Shown piece by piece: positions 1 to 8,187 of a stretch of 42,874 nt of DNA. A program made the translations under genes and the position numbers. The notes below the pieces were generated by a model. That model searched no databases, was not told where the DNA came from, and saw only the letters and a program-made list of their open reading frames with translations. The DNA lies in NCBI GenBank assembly GCA_945877505.1, contig CAMDWT010000011.1:1-42874 (forward strand). The letters run 5' to 3'. Position 1 is the stretch's first letter, and the number at the start of each line of letters is the position of its first letter. The DNA is from Crenothrix polyspora. GTDB taxonomy: Bacteria > Pseudomonadota > Gammaproteobacteria > Methylococcales > Methylomonadaceae.

Positions 1-1
1 T

Positions 2-250
2 GAGGGTGAGCCTTATGTGGCGGTCGGTATGGAAAGAGCGGATGCCGTTGAGCTGATTTCATTGGCCGATCCCTCGCACCCTAAAGTAGTCTCTTTAGGC
101 AAGATTGCGGGAGATGACAGCAAAGCGCCAGAAGGGATTGCTTATTTTACAGTGGCAGGTGAACATTATCTGCTGACGGCAAATGAAATGAATGGCACGG
201 TGGAGTGTTTTAAAATCACGAAACAAGCGCTAGCAACAGTTAATCATTAA
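2..250 (+). CDS. C-terminal end of a secreted repeat (choice-of-anchor I-like) protein, partial
   Basis: The gene enters from the left edge, open in frame from base 2, and ends with TAA at 248-250. About 82 residues are visible. The segment around EGIAYF and YLLTANEMNGTVECFKI resembles the last blades of the choice-of-anchor I / esterase-like beta-propeller proteins, in which a 'YLLxANE.xGT' strand is typical. These are exported proteins, sometimes annotated as alkaline phosphatase-like. The catalytic or signal regions lie outside the window, so family membership rests on this tail only. A GTG at 17 is internal and not a credible start. Confidence 0.5.
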   Translation, partial: EGEPYVAVGMERADAVELISLADPSHPKVVSLGKIAGDDSKAPEGIAYFTVAGEHYLLTANEMNGTVECFKITKQALATVNH

Positions 251-458
251 TTCACTCTTTGTGTGTTAGTGGGTTATGCCAAGATAATCTTATGGTCGCA
301 TTGTTTGACAATAGTCGATCTTGCGTCGTAAAGTGGCCAGCACTAAAGGGTAAAGTGTAGGCGTACATTGCTAATGTTTTAGTGCCATTGACGTATACAA
401 AGTATGCCTGAAGCTTTTTGCTAAGGGTTAATTAGCCACTATTGAGTGAGTAAAAATC

Positions 459-1037
459 ATGAATAATTTAGATAGCACAGCGATGGACGTTAAACAAATT
501 CAACATAAAATGCAGGCGTATTTTCAAGCACATTGGAAATTATTTTTGGCGGAAGGGGTTTTACTGATTATTTTAGGGATTATCGCCATTATTGTGCCTC
601 AGTTTTTTACCGTGGCCATTGTGGTTGCTTTAGGGTGGATACTTTTATTTGGCGGGGTCTTTCTGCTTAGTCGGGCTTTGTTTTTTTTCCGTATGCCAGG
701 GTTTAGCTTGTGGATCTTTATGGGTTTTTTACAAGCGTTGGTGGGTTATCTGTTTTTGACGGAACCTTTAGATGGTATTTTAACTTTGACTGTTCTAATG
801 GCGTTGTTTTTTGCTTTGGAAGGCGTTGCTAAAATTGCCTTTGCATTGATGATGCGGCCTTTAGCGCATTGGGGCTTTGTGCTTTTTAGTGGTGTAACCG
901 CGGTGGCGTTAGCCGGTGTGGTTTGGATGGGTTGGCCAGGCACTGCCGATTGGTTATTAGGTTTGTTTTTTGGCATTAATCTATTTTTTGGCGGCTGGTC
1001 ATTGGTTAATATTAGTTTGCGTCATAAAAGTAGTTAA
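459..1037 (+). CDS. HdeD-family (DUF308) membrane protein
   Basis: A 192-residue inner-membrane protein with a short hydrophilic N-terminus (about 30 residues) followed by six hydrophobic segments arranged as three pairs. This is the DUF308/HdeD layout, and the 'LAEGVLLIILGIIAIIVP' opening is characteristic of the family. HdeD in E. coli is linked to acid resistance, but in most bacteria the role is unknown, so no function beyond membrane stress association is claimed. The ATG at 459 follows a GAGTGAG stretch that could serve as a weak ribosome binding site. The gene stands alone, with about 200 bases upstream. Confidence 0.8.
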   Translation: MNNLDSTAMDVKQIQHKMQAYFQAHWKLFLAEGVLLIILGIIAIIVPQFFTVAIVVALGWILLFGGVFLLSRALFFFRMPGFSLWIFMGFLQALVGYLFLTEPLDGILTLTVLMALFFALEGVAKIAFALMMRPLAHWGFVLFSGVTAVALAGVVWMGWPGTADWLLGLFFGINLFFGGWSLVNISLRHKSS

Positions 1038-1129
1038 TAAAAATAACGATGCCACGTTTTTTGTCAGTGAGCGTTGATTTAACGAAGGTTTGTTATAATC
1101 GATTTTAATTAATATTGAGTGTGACCACT

Positions 1130-1423
1130 ATGAATGTTGTTTTTGGTGCGCCAGAAAAAATAAATCGTCAGCGTAAAGATTTACTTGTTGAGAAACTAAA
1201 TTTATCATTTCCTTATGACTGGTCTAATCCATTTATTTCTGATAAGGCATTAATTATTAATGTCTTGAAGCGTGGTATCTTTGAAGATATCACTCGGATT
1301 TGCGTGTATTTTGGAGTTGATGTTGTGGATGAATTGGCTTTTATCGCGTTTAAAGATGAGCCTTCGTTGATCTATCCGAGAATGATTAAAAACATCAAAA
1401 AAGGACTTGAAATAAATGAGTGA
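1130..1423 (+). CDS. putative antitoxin of an AbiE-like two-gene module
   Basis: A 97-residue protein starting at ATG 1130 (VFGAPEKINRQRKDLLVEKL). TTG 1115 and GTG 1121 are upstream in-frame alternatives, none with a strong ribosome binding site. It is hydrophilic with no membrane segment and reads like the small partner proteins found directly upstream of AbiEii-type nucleotidyltransferases. Its TGA (1421-1423) overlaps the next gene's ATG (1416) by 8 bases, a coupling normal for toxin-antitoxin pairs. It is shorter than the classical AbiEi antitoxin (about 200 residues) and I see no winged-helix signature. The antitoxin role is therefore inferred from position and resemblance. Confidence 0.5.
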   Translation: MNVVFGAPEKINRQRKDLLVEKLNLSFPYDWSNPFISDKALIINVLKRGIFEDITRICVYFGVDVVDELAFIAFKDEPSLIYPRMIKNIKKGLEINE

Positions 1424-1652
1424 TATAGGCTTAAAAAAAGATTGTTTGCCTGAAAACACTCGAAAAGTATTTGAATGGTTAGCGGCTGAGCCATTACTAA
1501 AAGATTTTATATTAATGGGTGGTACAGCCTTAGCTAATGGAGTAACGTTATCTATGACGGATATGTATGATTTTTTTAAACAGGCGGTTGATGATCACGA
1601 AGTTGCTATGACAGGACAACTAAAAACGATTTTAAAAAATGCATTTGATTGA
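1416..1652 (+). pseudogene. AbiEii-type nucleotidyltransferase toxin, internally deleted and truncated
   Basis: Seventy-eight residues are readable. 'PLLKDFILMGGTALA' matches the start of the nucleotidyltransferase fold of AbiEii toxins (the GGTAL loop). The following DLDFF-like catalytic Asp motif is absent; the frame passes straight to 'TLSMTDMYDFFKQAVDD', which looks like a late part of the family. AbiEii proteins are normally 200-300 residues, so roughly the middle two thirds appear to be missing. After the TGA at 1650 another frame stays open to a TAA at 1702-1704 (ending TFPPIYLEL), which suggests an additional frameshift. The protein should be catalytically dead. The frame used upstream of the deletion is coupled to the antitoxin-like gene. 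Confidence 0.55.
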
Positions 1653-1703
1653 CCCTCTATTGGACGTTATCCGAACTTTCCCTCCTATTTATCTTGAACT
1701 GTA

Positions 1704-3587
1704 ATGCTAAATTTTAAAAATATAGCGCTGCGCCGTGGCGTGCGAGTGCTGTTTTCCCATTCTTCTTTCACGATTCATAAAGGTCAAAAAGTCGGTTTTA
1801 CCGGTGCTAATGGCGCGGGTAAATCGAGTTTATTTGCGCTTGTTAAAAATGAATTACAGTTAGATGAGGGCGATTTTTCTATGCCGCCTCATCTTGAAAT
1901 TGCGCATGTTGCTCAAGAAACACCGGCGGTAGCCAGCTCAGCTATTGATTATGTTATTGATGGCGATCAGGAACTAAGGCGCTTACAAACGCAGTTAGCA
2001 CTAGCCGAACAAGCGGATAACGGTTTAAAGCAGGCGGAGCTTCATGGCGCTTTGGAGACGATTGGCGGTTACACGGCGCAAGCGAGAGCGTCTCGTTTAA
2101 TGAATGGTTTGGGTTTTACGGCGGATCAAGAACATAATGCGGTGAGTTCTTTTTCCGGCGGCTGGCGGATGCGTCTTAACTTGGCGCAAGCGTTGATGTG
2201 TCGTTCCGATGTATTGCTTCTAGACGAACCGACTAACCATTTGGATTTGGATGCTGTTATTTGGTTGCAAGATTGGTTGTGTAAATATCCGGGTACTTTA
2301 TTATTGATTTCTCATGATAGGGATTTTTTGGATACGATCACCGACCACATTGTGCATATCGAACAGAGTAAAGCCGAAATTTATACGGGTAATTATTCTG
2401 CGTTTGAAAAAATGCGCGCCGAAAAGTTAGCGCAGCAACAATCTGCTTACCAAAAGCAACAACGCGAAATTGCCCATATTCAAAGTTTTGTTGATCGTTT
2501 TAAAGCGCAAGCCACAAAAGCACGGCAAGCTCAAAGTCGTATTAAGGCGCTTGAACGGATGGAGTTGATTGCCATGGCGCATGTGGATTCGCCATTCGAT
2601 TTTAGTTTTGCTAAGCCGGAGAAGATGCCAAATCCGTTATTATCATTGGATAAAGTGGATATTGGTTACGGAACTAGTTGTGTGATTAAGCAGGCGAGTC
2701 TCTCTATTTCACCGGGTGATCGCATTGGTTTGTTAGGCCCCAATGGCGCGGGAAAGTCGAGTTTAATTAAGGTGTTGGCGGGTGATATGCTGCCGATGTC
2801 GGGTAAAAGGCATGAAGCAGAAGCCTTAAAGATTGGTTATTTTGCACAACATCAATTGGAGCAGTTGCAGCTTGACGAAAGTCCTTTATGGCATCTGCAA
2901 AAGCTTGATAAACAAGCAACGGAAAAGGATTTACGTAATTTTTTAGGCGGTTTTGATTTTCAAGGTGATAAGGTTTTAGACGCGGTCAGGCCTTTTTCTG
3001 GCGGTGAAAAAGCACGTTTAGTTTTGGCGTTACTGGTTTATCAAAATCCTAATGTATTGTTATTAGATGAGCCCACCAACCATTTGGATTTGGAAATGCG
3101 ACATGCTTTAAGCGTGGCGTTACAAGATTATCAAGGGGCTATTGTCGTGGTGTCACATGATCGACACTTATTGCGCTCAGTGACGGATCAGTTATTATTG
3201 GTGGCCGGTGGTAAAGTGCAGCCTTTTGATGGTGATCTTGATGATTATCGCTTATGGTTAACTGAGCAGAAAAGAGTTGAAGACAAGACAGTCCCTGAGC
3301 TTGCGCCGGTAGTCTCACGTAAAGATCAAAGAAAATTGGATGCAGAGCGGCGGCAAAAACATAAGCCGTTGTTTGACGCATTGAAAAAAGCTGAAATGGC
3401 GGTTGAAAAATATCATAATGAACAGCGCGAATTAGAGCATCAATTGGCAAATCCTGATATTTATATCGATACAGAAAAAGCACGCTTAAAGCAAACGCTG
3501 GAACGAAAAATTCAGGTTGATAAGGCGCTGGACGACGCTGAAACGGCGTGGATGGAAGCGGAAGAAAAGATTGAAAGTGCTGAATAA
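1704..3587 (+). CDS. yheS: ABC-F family ATPase YheS
   Basis: A 627-residue soluble protein with two ABC ATPase domains in tandem. The first has Walker A GANGAGKSS near residue 35, signature FSGGWRMRLN and Walker B LLLDEPTNHLDLDAVIW. The second has GPNGAGKSS, FSGGEKARL and LLLDEPTNHLDLEMR. The linker is rich in Gln/Lys/Arg (ABC-F P-site tRNA interaction motif), and a charged coiled-coil tail covers the last 70 residues. Length, linker and the 'VIDGDQE' segment match E. coli YheS. ABC-F proteins act on ribosomes; there are no membrane domains. The ATG at 1704 shares its A with the TAA of an open frame running out of the toxin remnant. Confidence 0.93.
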   Translation: MLNFKNIALRRGVRVLFSHSSFTIHKGQKVGFTGANGAGKSSLFALVKNELQLDEGDFSMPPHLEIAHVAQETPAVASSAIDYVIDGDQELRRLQTQLALAEQADNGLKQAELHGALETIGGYTAQARASRLMNGLGFTADQEHNAVSSFSGGWRMRLNLAQALMCRSDVLLLDEPTNHLDLDAVIWLQDWLCKYPGTLLLISHDRDFLDTITDHIVHIEQSKAEIYTGNYSAFEKMRAEKLAQQQSAYQKQQREIAHIQSFVDRFKAQATKARQAQSRIKALERMELIAMAHVDSPFDFSFAKPEKMPNPLLSLDKVDIGYGTSCVIKQASLSISPGDRIGLLGPNGAGKSSLIKVLAGDMLPMSGKRHEAEALKIGYFAQHQLEQLQLDESPLWHLQKLDKQATEKDLRNFLGGFDFQGDKVLDAVRPFSGGEKARLVLALLVYQNPNVLLLDEPTNHLDLEMRHALSVALQDYQGAIVVVSHDRHLLRSVTDQLLLVAGGKVQPFDGDLDDYRLWLTEQKRVEDKTVPELAPVVSRKDQRKLDAERRQKHKPLFDALKKAEMAVEKYHNEQRELEHQLANPDIYIDTEKARLKQTLERKIQVDKALDDAETAWMEAEEKIESAE

Positions 3588-3607
3588 CTTACCCTTATTA
3601 CTATAAA

Positions 3608-3629
3608 GCGCTAACATTGGCGTTAGCGA
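3608..3629 (+). other. short hairpin beside the ribosome binding site of the next gene
   Basis: CGCTAAC at 3609-3615 is the complement of GTTAGCG at 3622-3628 with a six-base loop. The right arm runs into the GAGG that precedes ATG 3640. It could be the tail of yheS transcript termination (no T-run follows) or could affect access to the ribosome binding site. This is seen in the sequence only; function unknown. Confidence 0.3.
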
Positions 3630-3639
3630 GGTCATCGTT

Positions 3640-4152
3640 ATGTACGCAATCCTAAAGCTATTATTTGATATTTGTCTTTTTAAGAAAAGTCCTCAGGATT
3701 TGCCTTATTCTTGGTGGCTGTTACGGATACTCTTTATTATTTACGTGCTTGTTCGGGTGTTAATGTTAAGTATCCATTACGACCGTTTCGAGATGTTGCA
3801 GCAACTTGTCGTTGATCTTTTTATGGTCATCTTTTTTGTGTGGATGATGGTGTATCTGTCAGGAAAGCAAGGCCGCTTCTGTCAAACGCTCGCTGCGATT
3901 TTGGGCACAGATGCTGTGATTAGTTTTTTTGCGTTGCCAGGTTTGGCTTCAATGGAGATCGAGCAGGGCGGTTCGCTGGTATTTTTGATTATGTTGGTTT
4001 TAATTATCTGGCATTGGGCAGTGACGGGTTATATTCTTAGTAAGGCACTTGAAAAAACGTTAAGTTTTAGTTTGGGTATAGCTTTTTTATATTTATTAGG
4101 ATCTTATCAGGTGATGGCGTTATTATTTCCTGAAGTGGCTAGTGTTAAATAG
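3640..4152 (+). CDS. inner-membrane protein of unknown function
   Basis: A 170-residue protein with four to five hydrophobic segments (about residues 24-45, 56-73, 78-97, 109-130 and 140-160) and short loops. It has a loose resemblance to Yip1/YIP-type small membrane proteins, but I do not recognise a specific family. The stop (TAG 4150-4152) is nine bases before the universal stress protein start, with AGGAGT in between, so the two are probably cotranscribed. A membrane partner beside a UspA-type protein is common but does not define a function. Confidence 0.7.
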   Translation: MYAILKLLFDICLFKKSPQDLPYSWWLLRILFIIYVLVRVLMLSIHYDRFEMLQQLVVDLFMVIFFVWMMVYLSGKQGRFCQTLAAILGTDAVISFFALPGLASMEIEQGGSLVFLIMLVLIIWHWAVTGYILSKALEKTLSFSLGIAFLYLLGSYQVMALLFPEVASVK

Positions 4153-4161
4153 GAGTAGAGC

Positions 4162-4605
4162 ATGGATAAGTATCAGCATATTTTAGTCGCGGTCGACTTT
4201 TTCGAAAAGTGTGACGCAGTGGTTAAAAGAGCAAAAGATGTAGCGACTAACTATCAGGCAAAACTTAGTATTATCCATGTTGTGGATAGTTTGCCGATGA
4301 TAACGGCGGGTTACGGTGCAGATATTCCCTTGAATATTGATTTAACCACCGAGTTAATGGCGGAGGCTAAAAAAAGACTGCATAAATTGGCGGTTGAGTT
4401 AAGCGTATCTGAAGATAATGTATGGTTGGAAATGGGGAGTCCTAAGACAGAAATAGTCAGGGTTGCCGAGGAAAATAAGGTTGATTTAATTGTGGTTGGC
4501 TCCCATGGTCGACATGGTTTGGCTTTGCTACTGGGCTCAACGGCTAATGGCGTTTTACATCATACGCGCTGTGATGTCTTGGCTGTCCGTTTACAAGATG
4601 ATTGA
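4162..4605 (+). CDS. universal stress protein, UspA family
   Basis: A 147-residue single Usp domain. The N-terminal strand HILVAVDF places the nucleotide-binding Asp. The C-terminal motif VVGSHGRHG...LGSTANGVLHH is the ATP-binding GxxG..GS loop, followed by the CDVLAVR strand that ends the fold. It is likely a soluble ATP-binding dimer involved in stress survival. AGGAG lies eight bases before the ATG. It is probably cotranscribed with the upstream membrane protein. Confidence 0.92.
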   Translation: MDKYQHILVAVDFFEKCDAVVKRAKDVATNYQAKLSIIHVVDSLPMITAGYGADIPLNIDLTTELMAEAKKRLHKLAVELSVSEDNVWLEMGSPKTEIVRVAEENKVDLIVVGSHGRHGLALLLGSTANGVLHHTRCDVLAVRLQDD

Positions 4606-4617
4606 TGGGCTTAACTT

Positions 4618-4639
4618 AGCACTTATTAAATTAAGTGTT
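4618..4639. terminator. candidate bidirectional terminator between convergent genes
   Basis: AGCACTTA (4618-4625) faces TAAGTGTT (4632-4639) with one G-U type mismatch and a six-base A/T loop, in the 37-base gap between two convergent genes. The stem is AT-rich and there is no long T-run, so it is a moderate candidate. Confidence 0.4.
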
Positions 4640-4642
4640 GGC

Positions 4643-5155
4643 TTATAGGCAGTCGCCAAACTCCATAATCAGCAGTCGACAGTCAAAAAAAGTGCTTGGG
4701 TATTGTGTGCTGATGATAAAACGTAAGACATACTCTAAAAATAAATAAACAGTAATAGTGCGTGCCGCGCTGCTAAAAATTTTATGCGAGGTATGTTGAG
4801 AGCAACGCCAAACGGAGACAGTCCACCAGATGATGGGTAAAAACAGCATGCCGTGCACTGTTTTCCAACTGGCTATGGTGTAAGTGACATTCATTACGCG
4901 GTAGTCAATATAGTAAAGAATGATATTGACCAGTAAAAAAAATGGCCAAAATGCGCGCCATAAAGTCGCTTGACCTTCCCAGCTAGATTGTAACGATTTG
5001 TAAATGCTGTTATTTGGTTTTTCTATTCCGTTTTTATTACTCGCCGGCGTGTAAAAGTAAATCAGCAAGAAAATGGCCGTTAAAAATATCAGCGCCTCAG
5101 TCAGTGAAAACAACTGGGTATAAGTAAAAATAATCGGTAACGTATTAATAAACAT
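4643..5155 (-). CDS. membrane protein of unknown function
   Basis: A 170-residue protein with about four hydrophobic segments: an N-terminal one (residues 8-34), the 'WPFFLLVNIILYYIDY' segment around residue 70, 'VHGMLFLPIIWWTVSVW' around 100 and a weaker one near 135-150. There are many aromatic residues and the C-terminus holds Cys residues (FFDC, FGDCL). I do not recognise the family. The ATG follows AAAGAG at normal spacing on the minus strand. It is divergent from the phosphorylase gene with about 77 bases between them. Confidence 0.65.
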   Translation of the reverse strand: MFINTLPIIFTYTQLFSLTEALIFLTAIFLLIYFYTPASNKNGIEKPNNSIYKSLQSSWEGQATLWRAFWPFFLLVNIILYYIDYRVMNVTYTIASWKTVHGMLFLPIIWWTVSVWRCSQHTSHKIFSSAARTITVYLFLEYVLRFIISTQYPSTFFDCRLLIMEFGDCL

Positions 5156-5232
5156 AGTAATGCTCTTTAGGTTAGTTAATCGTCTATGAAAGCCTATAAA
5201 AACTTTAATATAAGCTGTAAAGCTTCTAAATA

Positions 5233-6054
5233 ATGCGCCAATACACTCATAAACTTTTTATATATATAGCTTTGCCTTGCGAGGCAAAACCTTTAGTTGA
5301 GCATTTTAAATTAAAAAAAGAAGTGGCTGTTCAGCCCTTTGCCGTTTATTTAAATAAGGATATTTGCTTAACGGTAACGGGCGTAGGCAAAAGTGCAATG
5401 GCTGCTGGCGTGGCTTATACGCAAGCCTTATTTGCCTCAACTGAGCCTGCCATTATTCTTAATTTGGGTATCGCCGGCCATCAGGATCATCCCTTAGGCA
5501 GTTTGTTTCTAATCGATAAAATTACCGATGCGGATAGTCAGCGTCGTTATTATCCCTCTTTAATTTTTACTTCGACTTTCGCTACCGCTAGTCTTCAAAC
5601 CGTATCAAGGCCCCAATTGACTTATGATCAAGTCAATCTCTGTGATATGGAGGCCTCTGCCTTTTATGAAACTGCTGTGCGTTTCTCATCAAATGAATAC
5701 CTTTATTGTCTAAAAATTATTTCTGACAATCAATACGCCCCTGCTGAAAACATTCAAGCTAAACAAGTGTCATCGTTAATAGCGGGCCATGTTTCTGCGG
5801 TTGAGTGTTTGCTGGCCAGAGCCCTTGCTGAGGCTTTGTCGGCAACTCAGCCTGAATCCAGTATGTTTGATCAGTTGATAGGGCAGTATCATTTTACGGT
5901 TAATGAGCAAATGCAATTAAAAAATCAGTTGTCACGTTGGGCTGTCGTTACAAATTCTGGCCCTCTTGAGTTTGAGGCTGACGCCTTAAAGAATGCAAAA
6001 GAGGTGCTTCGCTGCTTAGAGCTAAAGATTGCAGAGACGGCTTTTTATTTATAA
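5233..6054 (+). CDS. nucleoside phosphorylase-like (MTA/SAH nucleosidase superfamily) protein
   Basis: A 273-residue protein. The first half follows the purine-nucleoside-phosphorylase fold: 'IALPCEAKPL' at the start, 'LTVTGVGKSAMAAGVAY' and 'IILNLGIAGHQ'. Next comes 'LCDMEASAFYETA', which corresponds to the MEA/MEG substrate-binding motif, then an ISDN segment with the catalytic-type Asp. The C-terminal 80 residues, including the VNEQMQLKNQLSRW helix, extend beyond the common domain and have no recognisable assignment. The substrate is unclear; it is not a close match to Mtn. It is separated from convergent SirB2 by 16 bases. No good ribosome binding site precedes ATG 5233. Confidence 0.75.
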   Translation: MRQYTHKLFIYIALPCEAKPLVEHFKLKKEVAVQPFAVYLNKDICLTVTGVGKSAMAAGVAYTQALFASTEPAIILNLGIAGHQDHPLGSLFLIDKITDADSQRRYYPSLIFTSTFATASLQTVSRPQLTYDQVNLCDMEASAFYETAVRFSSNEYLYCLKIISDNQYAPAENIQAKQVSSLIAGHVSAVECLLARALAEALSATQPESSMFDQLIGQYHFTVNEQMQLKNQLSRWAVVTNSGPLEFEADALKNAKEVLRCLELKIAETAFYL

Positions 6055-6070
6055 AAAAGTGACGCTAACT

Positions 6071-6433
6071 TTAAATAAAGAAAAAGGCTTGTTTAGTGAC
6101 GGCGACTATACCGATATAAACAAAGCAGGCCATTGCCGCAACAAAAGCTAGCCATCTCGTTTTTCCTTTATTACGCATAACAATAACACCTAGGCCAATA
6201 TAGGCAATTAAGGCTATTATTTTGGCAATAATCCAACCATAGTCTGTTGACAGCCAACCACCTTGAAAAATAAGAGTGAGTCCGCTTAGCAGCAATAGGC
6301 TGTCAATAACATGCGGGGCAATTTTGAGGGCTTTTTGTTTAAGAATGGCTGGATGCGTTTCCGCTAAGATAACGCGTCCAACAAAACTACTGATGGATAG
6401 CAAAATAAAGGTAAGGTGAAATATTTTAATCAT
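6071..6433 (-). CDS. SirB2 family membrane protein
   Basis: A 120-residue protein with four transmembrane helices. The pattern 'IAPHVIDSLLLLSGLTLIF' corresponds to the family's conserved PHxxDTxLLxSGI segment between helices 1 and 2. SirB2 proteins are named after Salmonella sirB; their biochemical role is not established. GAGA upstream of the ATG is a weak ribosome binding site. It faces the phosphorylase gene. Confidence 0.85.
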   Translation of the reverse strand: MIKIFHLTFILLSISSFVGRVILAETHPAILKQKALKIAPHVIDSLLLLSGLTLIFQGGWLSTDYGWIIAKIIALIAYIGLGVIVMRNKGKTRWLAFVAAMACFVYIGIVAVTKQAFFFI

Positions 6434-6680
6434 TTTTTTCTCTGGATTTTAGGGGTAAATTTGACGTTGTGATCATACAAATTCAATAACTGTTAAAGCA
6501 TAATGTTAGAACATAACAGAGATAATTGATAACACAATAAAAGATTTGTGGTATATTGGACAAAATTGTGGATATTAAGCTACTATGTTTCAGGCGAGAT
6601 AATTGGGACTAAGAGGCGAGCTTTGATAGGTCACCATTTTGCCTTGTATCGTTTGTTTTAAAATTTATTTGGAGAGATTT

Positions 6681-7751
6681 ATGTTAAATAAGAATTTATT
6701 GCTGGTAGCCGCTTTGTCTGGCTTAGGCTTTATGGCAATCGCTCAAGCTGATGATCTAGTTGATAAAAGATGGTATGTGGCTCCTTTTGGTACTTTTGTA
6801 CAACCCGGCGGCGATCGTAATTCTGATAACGGTTGGGGCGGTGGTTTAGGTTTTGGTAAAATGCTTGATGAGCATTTTAACGTTGAAGTAAAAGGTTTCT
6901 ACCAAGGTTTAGATGCGCATAGTGGAAATGGCCGTTGGGACATGACTGGCGGAACAGCTGATGTGCAATATTTCATCTCTAGAGGCACTTTTTCACCTTA
7001 TACCGTTATCGGTTTAGGTGCTATGAACTCTAGTCACAACGGTGACAGCGGTGTTGGCTTCATTGGTGAAGCAGGCGCCGGTCTTACTTATGAAGTGAGC
7101 GATAACTTTTTGTTACGTAGTGATGTTCGTTATCGTTACAATCAAAACTTTAATGCTAATTTACAAGATGGCACGAATGAATTTAGTGACATGGTTGTTA
7201 ATTTAGGCTTTGTTGTGCCATTAGGCGCAAAACCAACTGCTCCAGTTGTTGCAGCGGTTGAGCCTCAGCCTCTTCCAGCGCCATTACCTGTAGTCAGTGG
7301 TTGTTCTGTGCTGGATAGTGATCATGATGGCGTCAATGATTGTGTTGATAAATGCCCAACTACCTTACCAGGTGTTCAGGTCAGTATCGCGGGTTGCTGG
7401 ATTGTTGATGTGAAGTTTGATAATGACAAAGATATTATTAAACCTGAATATTTCCCTAACCTTGATAATGCCGCTAAAGCTATTAAAGAAAATCCTGGTG
7501 TTGTTATTGAAGTTCAAGGACACACAAGTAAAACGGGTGGCTTTAAACATAATATGACGTTGTCTGATCGTCGTGCAGTAGCTGTTAAAAAGTACCTTGC
7601 AAATGGCTCAGGCTCAACTAATCTGACAGCACATGGCTATGGTTGGACTCGTCCTATTGCTAGCAATGATACTGAAGAAGGTCGTGCTAACAATCGTAGA
7701 GTTGAACTATCAGTTGATGGTGAGCCACAACAACCTTTAAACAGTAAATAA
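6681..7751 (+). CDS. OmpA family outer-membrane protein
   Basis: A 356-residue protein starting at ATG 6681, with GGAGAG at 6671-6676. An in-frame TTG at 6639 lacks a ribosome binding site and would spoil the signal peptide. The signal peptide ends AIAQA|DD around residue 23. Residues 24-175 form an eight-strand type beta-barrel rich in alternating Gly and aromatic residues. Next come a Pro/Ala linker and a calcium-binding thrombospondin-3-like repeat (DSDHDGVNDCVDKCP). A C-terminal OmpA peptidoglycan-binding domain follows (VEVQGHTS, LSDRRAVAVKKYL, NNRRVEL), so it anchors the outer membrane to peptidoglycan. A strong terminator lies 60 bases downstream; the gene is monocistronic with a 247-base upstream region. 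Confidence 0.95.
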   Translation: MLNKNLLLVAALSGLGFMAIAQADDLVDKRWYVAPFGTFVQPGGDRNSDNGWGGGLGFGKMLDEHFNVEVKGFYQGLDAHSGNGRWDMTGGTADVQYFISRGTFSPYTVIGLGAMNSSHNGDSGVGFIGEAGAGLTYEVSDNFLLRSDVRYRYNQNFNANLQDGTNEFSDMVVNLGFVVPLGAKPTAPVVAAVEPQPLPAPLPVVSGCSVLDSDHDGVNDCVDKCPTTLPGVQVSIAGCWIVDVKFDNDKDIIKPEYFPNLDNAAKAIKENPGVVIEVQGHTSKTGGFKHNMTLSDRRAVAVKKYLANGSGSTNLTAHGYGWTRPIASNDTEEGRANNRRVELSVDGEPQQPLNSK

Positions 7752-7810
7752 GTTTTTAAACTTATTATATTGAAGCGCTTCTTGATGATTTAGGAAGCGT
7801 TAAAATAAAA

Positions 7811-7839
7811 AAAACCCGTTTTATAGCGGGTTTTTTTTT
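7811..7839 (+). terminator. rho-independent terminator of the OmpA-family gene
   Basis: A perfect eight-base stem AAAACCCG (7811-7818) / CGGGTTTT (7827-7834) with an eight-base loop is followed by a T-run continuing to 7839. It sits about 60 bases after the OmpA stop. Confidence 0.92.
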
Positions 7840-7933
7840 GCCTAAATTTTGGCTTTATCAATCGTCTCATAAGTTTGTGCACTTTTCCGATACTAAGAGC
7901 TCACTGCTCACAGTTAGTGGGGTTCAGTATTTA

Positions 7934-7979
7934 GTAGGAGTGGCTTTAGCCACGAACTCGAGGCTAAAGCCACTCCTAC
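7934..7979. repeat. REP/BIME-like inverted repeat
   Basis: An 18-base arm beginning GTAGGAGTGGCTTTAGC (7934-7951) is repeated inverted at 7962-7979. Within the left arm and its continuation, GTGGC-TTTA-GCCAC is itself a small hairpin. The GTAGGAG..GGCTTTAGCC head is typical of REP elements mobilised by RAYT (TnpA-REP) transposases, and the pair in opposite orientation is BIME-like. Only this copy was noticed in the window. It lies in the 436-base gene-free stretch 7752-8187, which otherwise holds only the OmpA terminator and nothing else I can recognise. Confidence 0.75.
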
Positions 7980-8187
7980 AATTCATTCTTATATCATTTC
8001 ATGCAATGACTTATGCAACGATTAATCTAGGTGTTTGAGTTAAGCAAAAAGCATGACTGAGCGAGAGTTAATAATGTGTTCAGCGTTTATTAATATTATG
8101 AGTTTTAGAATTTAAGCGTTGTTTATGTTTTATTCAACTATATTTTAGGATTGATATCATTATTAACTTTTTTATTAGGCTGCCATC

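Noticed and set aside
7838-8038. 66-codon frame spanning the terminator and REP element
   Set aside because: Begins inside the T-run of the terminator and covers an inverted repeat; no ribosome binding site.
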